This document shows positions 59,569 through 64,000 of a DNA stretch of 64,000 nucleotides, piece by piece; position 1 is the stretch's first letter, and each line of letters opens with the position of its first letter. Location: positions 62,001 through 126,000 of the forward strand of contig NZ_JARYZI010000007.1 of the NCBI RefSeq assembly GCF_029914245.1. The letters run 5' to 3'. The notes below the pieces were generated by a model. The model saw nothing but the letters and a program-made list of their open reading frames with translations, was not told the origin of the DNA and did no database searches. Position numbers and translations under genes: made by a program. Source of the DNA: Fusibacter bizertensis (lineage in GTDB: Bacteria; Bacillota; Clostridia; Peptostreptococcales; Acidaminobacteraceae).

Positions 59569-61485
59569 ATGAAGAAAATCCTTTCGATAATACTTGTGGC
59601 AGTGATGCTAGTTACATCAATTCCATCTTTAACTGCTACACCTGTATATGCTTCTACAGCGAATACATTACCATCTGAGCAACTTGTTTCAGATACGATA
59701 AGGGCACTTGGCATTATGACAGGTGATACAAAGGGAAATCTTAACCTAAATAGATTACTTTCCAGAGATGAATTTGCTCAGATGATGGTAAATGCTTCAC
59801 TATATAAAGATTCTGATGATGTATCAGGCGGGACGTCAGTCTTTAAAGATGTCAAATTTGATTATTGGGCAGCAGAGGCTATTAAAATTGCAGTAAATGC
59901 TGGATGGTTCACTGGGTATCTCGATGGTACTTTTAAACCTGCAAAGTATATAACGCTTGAAGAAGCTGCAACGGCACTTTTGAAGCTGTTAGGGTATACA
60001 AATGCTGATATAGTGGGCACATATCCATCTGCACAGTTGTCAAAATTTTATTCACTAGGTTTAGATGAAGGCATAAATTTAAAGCAAGGTCAAAAAGTTT
60101 CACGTGAAGATGCAATGTACATGTTCTATAATTTGATGAATACAAAAACAAAAGAAGGCAGATATTATGCTGAGACTTTGGGTCATCCGATGTTATCTGG
60201 TGAGATAGATTATGCTTTATTGGTTCAATCTGTTATAGAAGGACCATATGTTCTTGATGATGTGTCAATTGAAAAACTTTTACCTTTTACCAAAGACAAT
60301 GTTAGTGTATACAAAAATGGTAGTGAAAATACATTAGAAGGAATTTCCCCTTACGATGTGATCTATTACAGTAAAGATATGCGAACTGTATGGGCCTACA
60401 GCAAGAAAATAACCGGTTTATATGCCAGTGCTACACCATCAACTAACGCACCAAACGCGGTTTTAATCGCAGGTAGTACTTATCAAGTCGGTACAAATGA
60501 AGCTGCTTATAAATTGTCAAATAAAGGTAGCTTTGGATTAGGGGATACTGTCACTCTCCTTGTAGGTATGAATGATGAAATCGTCGATGTCATATCGCCA
60601 GAAGTTCTTAATGTGCCAACATTTGGGGTCGTAACCGCTTTTGAGCCTTACAGTTACAAAGACAGTGCTGGAAAATTGATCGCACAAAATTCAATTAAAG
60701 TTGCTAGTACAGATGGCTCAATTAGACAGTTTGTAACTGGTGCGAGCAAGTTTTCAACTGGTAATATCGTTTCAGTGACTTTCACAAACTCAGAAAGTGT
60801 TGTCAAACTAATTGGTTCGACTTATCTAGTTGGGAAGTTCAATGTAGACGCAACAATGTATGGTAACTACAAACTTGCAAAAGATATAGAGATCCTTGAT
60901 ACTACTTTTGCTGGGGAGTATAAAACTATATATCCACAGCGGTTAAATGATATAATGCTATTCAGTAATGATGTCCGCTATTACTCACTAGACAGTGAAG
61001 GTGCAATTAATCGTTTGATTTTAAATAACGTAACAGGTGATTTAAACTCATATGGAGTGGTTACAAATGTTGATGAAACAACTACGGTAATTGATAATGT
61101 AGATCCAATTCCAGATACTGTTGTCGTTAGTGGTATCTACAAGTATCTTGTTAATGGTATCCCTGGCGTGTTTACCAAAAATAGTGACCTACTTGGTATT
61201 GGTAATGGTCCAGTAGTCCTAACTTATAAGGATGGACAAGTTAGTGACATGAGTACATTATATGGCTTATCACTAAGCGCTGTAACTGCAACAACAGTTA
61301 CAGCGAATAATATCATCTATGGTATATCAGATTCGGTTCAGGTTTATCAATATATTGGTGGTGATTATTTTCTAGTTAATTTAGAGACCATCTCCAATCT
61401 AAATGAATTTAATTTGGTAGGGTATAAAGATGGTGGACATAGAGCTGGTAATTTGATAAGAGTCATTATTGCAACAAGAAGATAA
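59569..61485 (+). CDS. S-layer-homology (SLH) domain surface protein
   Basis: A 638-residue protein: signal peptide ~1-28 (LSIILVAVMLVTSIPSLTA), then three SLH-like modules (~38-195) with SRDEFAQMMV, KDVKFDYWAAEAIKIAVNAG and SREDAMYMFYN motifs, anchoring it to cell-wall polysaccharide. The rest (~200-638) is beta-rich with repeated short domains; family not recognised. It starts 15 bases after the exporter permease in the same operon, so it may be an exported or interacting partner. Confidence 0.85.
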   Translation: MKKILSIILVAVMLVTSIPSLTATPVYASTANTLPSEQLVSDTIRALGIMTGDTKGNLNLNRLLSRDEFAQMMVNASLYKDSDDVSGGTSVFKDVKFDYWAAEAIKIAVNAGWFTGYLDGTFKPAKYITLEEAATALLKLLGYTNADIVGTYPSAQLSKFYSLGLDEGINLKQGQKVSREDAMYMFYNLMNTKTKEGRYYAETLGHPMLSGEIDYALLVQSVIEGPYVLDDVSIEKLLPFTKDNVSVYKNGSENTLEGISPYDVIYYSKDMRTVWAYSKKITGLYASATPSTNAPNAVLIAGSTYQVGTNEAAYKLSNKGSFGLGDTVTLLVGMNDEIVDVISPEVLNVPTFGVVTAFEPYSYKDSAGKLIAQNSIKVASTDGSIRQFVTGASKFSTGNIVSVTFTNSESVVKLIGSTYLVGKFNVDATMYGNYKLAKDIEILDTTFAGEYKTIYPQRLNDIMLFSNDVRYYSLDSEGAINRLILNNVTGDLNSYGVVTNVDETTTVIDNVDPIPDTVVVSGIYKYLVNGIPGVFTKNSDLLGIGNGPVVLTYKDGQVSDMSTLYGLSLSAVTATTVTANNIIYGISDSVQVYQYIGGDYFLVNLETISNLNEFNLVGYKDGGHRAGNLIRVIIATRR

Positions 61486-61540
61486 AAAAATCATATTTCA
61501 GTTATAGTGACAACATTGAAGGCTGAATTGATTTAATAGG

Positions 61541-61570
61541 AAGAATCCTCTAAGGGGATTCTTTTTTTTT
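61541..61570 (+). terminator. Terminator of the exporter/SLH operon
   Basis: AAGAATCC / GGGATTCTT stem with TCTAAG loop and a run of T. Confidence 0.85.
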
Positions 61571-61571
61571 G

Positions 61572-61600
61572 TTGACATGATAGATAATAAGGCGTATATT
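61572..61600 (+). promoter_or_regulatory. Promoter of the TetR/DUF5692 operon
   Basis: TTGACA, exact 17-bp spacer, TATATT. Confidence 0.8.
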
Positions 61601-61608
61601 TAGTTTGG

Positions 61609-61622
61609 CTAACGAGCGTTAG
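61609..61622. promoter_or_regulatory. TetR-family operator
   Basis: CTAACGAGCGTTAG is a perfect 14-bp palindrome, just downstream of the -10, with a further TTAGC half to its right. Confidence 0.7.
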
Positions 61623-61645
61623 TTAGCACGAATAAGGATGTGAAT

Positions 61646-62197
61646 ATGGATAAGAAAACTGAGATATTAGATGCTGCTTTTTCTCAATTTTGTAGGAGAG
61701 GTTATAGTGTCGTAATGTCAGATATAGCAAAGGATGTCGGCATAAAGACACCTTCAATTTATAGTCATTTTTCTAGTAAAGATGAAATTATTTTATTAGT
61801 AGTAGAAAGACAAATAGAAGAATACTGTGGTTTTTTAGATACACTATATGCAAATTTTCAACAACTAGATTGGATTCATAAATTAGAGAAAATCTATTTT
61901 GATATTATTCGTTATTTTAAAAACGCAGATCAAGTGCGATTTTATAAAAATATTCTGTTGATTGATCAAGCAGATCTTAGAAAAAAATGTAGTGCAAAAG
62001 TTTTTGATATGGAGCTGTTTCATCTGAGTAAACTTGAGAGCGTTTTTCCCAATGAATCAGAAGGAAATGCATTACTTTTCCTATCGATTATTCAAGGTGC
62101 ACTTGAAGTTGAACTACTTTTTTATGAATCAGATGACACGGCAGAAGCTTATATCACAAAAATATGGCGTTCATATCGCGAAAAATTGGGGGAGTAG
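61646..62197 (+). CDS. TetR-family regulator
   Basis: About 183 residues from ATG 61646 (AAGGA eight bases upstream). N-terminal TetR HTH: KTEILDAAFSQFCRRGYSVV, MSDIAKDVGIKTPSIYSHFS, then a helical ligand-binding domain. The promoter carries the symmetric CTAACG site, pointing to autorepression. Four bases separate it from the DUF5692 gene. Confidence 0.9.
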   Translation: MDKKTEILDAAFSQFCRRGYSVVMSDIAKDVGIKTPSIYSHFSSKDEIILLVVERQIEEYCGFLDTLYANFQQLDWIHKLEKIYFDIIRYFKNADQVRFYKNILLIDQADLRKKCSAKVFDMELFHLSKLESVFPNESEGNALLFLSIIQGALEVELLFYESDDTAEAYITKIWRSYREKLGE

Positions 62198-62200
62198 TGT

Positions 62201-63118
62201 ATGTTTTTATTTGAGTCTATACCTTGGTATGCGGCTTTAATGGGGGTAACTGTTTTATTTGGATTAATATTTGTTAATGAAATAACGAGGAGAAGTAAGA
62301 AATTATCATTGTTTTTTTATGTTGCAGTACCAATAATTATGACTTTTACAGTTTGGATGAAAACTTCTGGACCTGGAACACCTATGGGGTATTGGTTTCC
62401 ATGGGTTAAAACTTATTCAGCTTTAGCAGGTGTACTTGGTTTTATGGCTCTGAGATATATCAAGGGATTAGATAAAAATAAATGGATGCTTATGTTTCCA
62501 CCTTTTATTCTAGCTTTTAACATCGCCGAAGCAGTATATAGAGACTTCCAATGTTTTGGTTACAATGGTTTAGTGGATGGGATCTTTATCAATGGCGGCG
62601 CTTGGAACATCATGAATGGAATTGCTGGAATTTTAAATATTATCACACTATCTGGGTGGGTAGGAATATTTATTAGCAGAGATAAGAGTAAAGATATGGT
62701 TTGGCCAGACCAGTTATGGTTCTGGATCATCGCATATGATTTATGGAATTTTGCTTATGTTTATAACTGTATCCCAGATCACTCTTTCTATTCGGGATTA
62801 ATTTTACTTTTGTCGTGTACAATACCTGCTTTTTTTATCAAAAAAGGTGTTTGGTTACAGCATAGAGCACAAACTTTGGCACTTTGGGCGATGTTCTCAT
62901 TAACGTTCCCATATTTCGCTGACACGTCCAAATTTGCTGTACAATCATCACATAACGAAACGGCTTTACTTGTTATTAGTGGACTTGCACTTGCTTCAAA
63001 TCTTGCTGTGTTTATATACCACTTTGGTAGAATTGTTAAAACTAAGAAAAGTCCAATTAAAGGTGAGATTTATCAAGATTTAAATGGGTATCAAGAAGTT
63101 GTCAAAGCAAATAAATAA
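62201..63118 (+). CDS. DUF5692-family membrane protein
   Basis: A 305-residue protein with about nine hydrophobic spans. FTVWMKTSGPGTPMGYWFPW, FNIAEAVYRDFQCFG, MNGIAGILNIITLSG and AYDLWNFAYVYNCIPDHSFY are the conserved blocks of DUF5692, a membrane family repeatedly found beside TetR regulators in Clostridia. Function unknown. Confidence 0.88.
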   Translation: MFLFESIPWYAALMGVTVLFGLIFVNEITRRSKKLSLFFYVAVPIIMTFTVWMKTSGPGTPMGYWFPWVKTYSALAGVLGFMALRYIKGLDKNKWMLMFPPFILAFNIAEAVYRDFQCFGYNGLVDGIFINGGAWNIMNGIAGILNIITLSGWVGIFISRDKSKDMVWPDQLWFWIIAYDLWNFAYVYNCIPDHSFYSGLILLLSCTIPAFFIKKGVWLQHRAQTLALWAMFSLTFPYFADTSKFAVQSSHNETALLVISGLALASNLAVFIYHFGRIVKTKKSPIKGEIYQDLNGYQEVVKANK

Positions 63119-63122
63119 GCTT

Positions 63123-63156
63123 AAAAAAGTTCTGTTGATTGACAGAACTTTTTTTT
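63123..63156 (+). terminator. Terminator of the TetR/DUF5692 operon
   Basis: AAAGTTCTGT / ACAGAACTTT stem with TGATTG loop and eight T. Confidence 0.9.
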
Positions 63157-63211
63157 AGTCATAACATAGAGTGTAATAAAATTCATAAATGCAGTTATTA
63201 GGAGGATCAAA

Positions 63212-64000
63212 ATGTCGTGGATTGAAATAATATTATTTTTGGCTTCAATTATTTATTTAATAGCAACCGTTTTTGCGAAGGAACGACAAAATTCTATTGT
63301 AATGTTATTATCATTAGCGGGTTTTGGGTTCTTTGTGGGGCATTTGTTATTTGATGTTCCGAATTGGCAGTTATATCCGTTATATTTTTTTATCGCTATG
63401 AATACTACTGTTACTTTTATTACGTTGCTAATGAAAAAAAATGGTAGAGTACCCAATGACAATAAGAAAAAAATGGTCATAATAGGCACAATAACGATCG
63501 TAATTTCTGGTATTCTCATGGCGATTTTTCCTGTTTATGATATTCCTAAACCAGATGGTGCATTTTCCGTTGGAACAATCACGTTTGAGTTAACAGATCC
63601 CGTTAGAATCGAGAAATATGGAGAGGAAGCAAAAACATCAGATACATTGAGACGTATTCGGGTTCAAGCGTGGTATCCTTCAGATGATGTAAAGGGACAC
63701 AGGCAAGAAGTATGGTTACAAGATGGGGTTTTGTTATCAAGATCACTAGCAAAAGAGATGAAAATGCCTTTTTTTGTACTTGATCATACAAAAGATATAC
63801 TTTCAAATGCTTACATCGAAGCGCCTATTAGTCAGTTTAAAGATAGTTATCCCGTAATTATCCTGTCACATGGATGGACAGGATTTAGAAACCTTCACAA
63901 TGATTTTGCTGAGCTCTTAGCAAGTCATGGATTTATCGTTCTGGGTATCAACCATACTTATGGTGCACAAATGACGGTATTTGCAGATGGTTTTGCAGCA
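63212..64000 (+). CDS. Membrane alpha/beta hydrolase, PAF-acetylhydrolase-like (cut by window edge)
   Basis: A frame open to the window end (263 codons). AGGAGG precedes ATG 63212. Four spans (~3-20, 26-44, 48-70, 84-104) lead to an extracellular or lumenal hydrolase domain: RIRVQAWYPSDDVKG, then PVIILSHGWTGFRNLHNDFA (HGW oxyanion loop) and ELLASHGFIVLGINHTYG, the pattern of PAF-acetylhydrolase/chlorophyllase-type lipases. The nucleophile elbow lies beyond the edge. Truncated only because the window ends. Confidence 0.8.
   Translation, partial: MSWIEIILFLASIIYLIATVFAKERQNSIVMLLSLAGFGFFVGHLLFDVPNWQLYPLYFFIAMNTTVTFITLLMKKNGRVPNDNKKKMVIIGTITIVISGILMAIFPVYDIPKPDGAFSVGTITFELTDPVRIEKYGEEAKTSDTLRRIRVQAWYPSDDVKGHRQEVWLQDGVLLSRSLAKEMKMPFFVLDHTKDILSNAYIEAPISQFKDSYPVIILSHGWTGFRNLHNDFAELLASHGFIVLGINHTYGAQMTVFADGFAA

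Noticed and set aside
1-64000. CRISPR arrays, tRNA and rRNA genes
   Set aside because: No regularly spaced direct-repeat arrays, cloverleaf-like sequences or rRNA segments were noticed by eye; a tRNAscan or CRISPR search was not possible.

Overview
The window is AT-rich and densely packed, with short intergenic spaces, frequent TTG/GTG starts behind strong GGAGG-type ribosome binding sites, and many intrinsic terminators. Lipoproteins, S-layer-homology (SLH) proteins, a T-box leader, ECF-transporter S components, many chemoreceptors and c-di-GMP proteins, and families first catalogued in Clostridioides (CD3324, CD3072, CD3073) all point to a motile, free-living anaerobic member of the Clostridia. 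A Fusibacter/Acidaminobacter-type organism is my guess; no rRNA or other decisive marker is present.

Layout. 1-3.9 kb: a small membrane protein, a flavin-reductase-like protein, a lipoprotein and a secreted beta-propeller protein. 3867-5558: a complete IS3/IS150-type insertion sequence inserted exactly at the centre of a palindromic bidirectional terminator. 5.6-12.9 kb: a 51-residue membrane protein, a chemoreceptor, a DEDDh exonuclease, a Mor-like HTH protein, a Cache-PAS-GGDEF-EAL protein, and T-box-controlled trpS. 13-20.3 kb: small redox and regulator cassettes (AhpD-like/AraC, TetR/membrane protein, MarR/NmrA-like), a radical SAM protein and a cupin. 20.4-24.6 kb: a PAS-GGDEF-HD-GYP protein and a PadR cassette. 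24.7-28.3 kb: a four-gene operon of a membrane protein, a radical SAM/SPASM enzyme with unusual N-terminal cysteine spacing, a PDGT-repeat protein whose N-terminus carries a VTNSSSESF motif, and a 70-residue helical protein. This is the best candidate for an undescribed system. 28.4-39.8 kb: DUF1292, MscS, baeRF-type protein, a ribosomal protein S4 paralogue behind two Fur-family boxes, nitroreductase, MATE pump, soluble chemoreceptor, FecR-domain protein, FMN reductase, pirin, HAD phosphatase, zinc-ribbon/DUF2628. 40.1-44.7 kb: a complete branched-chain amino acid ABC transporter operon. 44.8-50 kb: ECF S component plus TudS-like desulfidase, a decayed chemoreceptor-like gene, a GGDEF protein, an XRE-PAS regulator, a BASS-type transporter, and a stretch of gene fragments. 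50.1-55.8 kb: RocB-like peptidase, an unknown protein, a LuxR-type regulator, a membrane-anchored alpha/beta hydrolase and a coupled flavodoxin-like protein. 56-61.5 kb: a MacAB-like exporter operon ending in an SLH protein. 61.6-64 kb: a TetR/DUF5692 pair and a hydrolase cut by the window edge.

Themes. Sensory output is heavy: two intact chemoreceptors and three c-di-GMP proteins. Many regulator-target cassettes have visible palindromic operators. Three convergent gene junctions share terminators with the same inner hairpin core and different outer stems, which suggests a dispersed terminator-like repeat family. All functional assignments come from reading motifs by eye; no database search was run.
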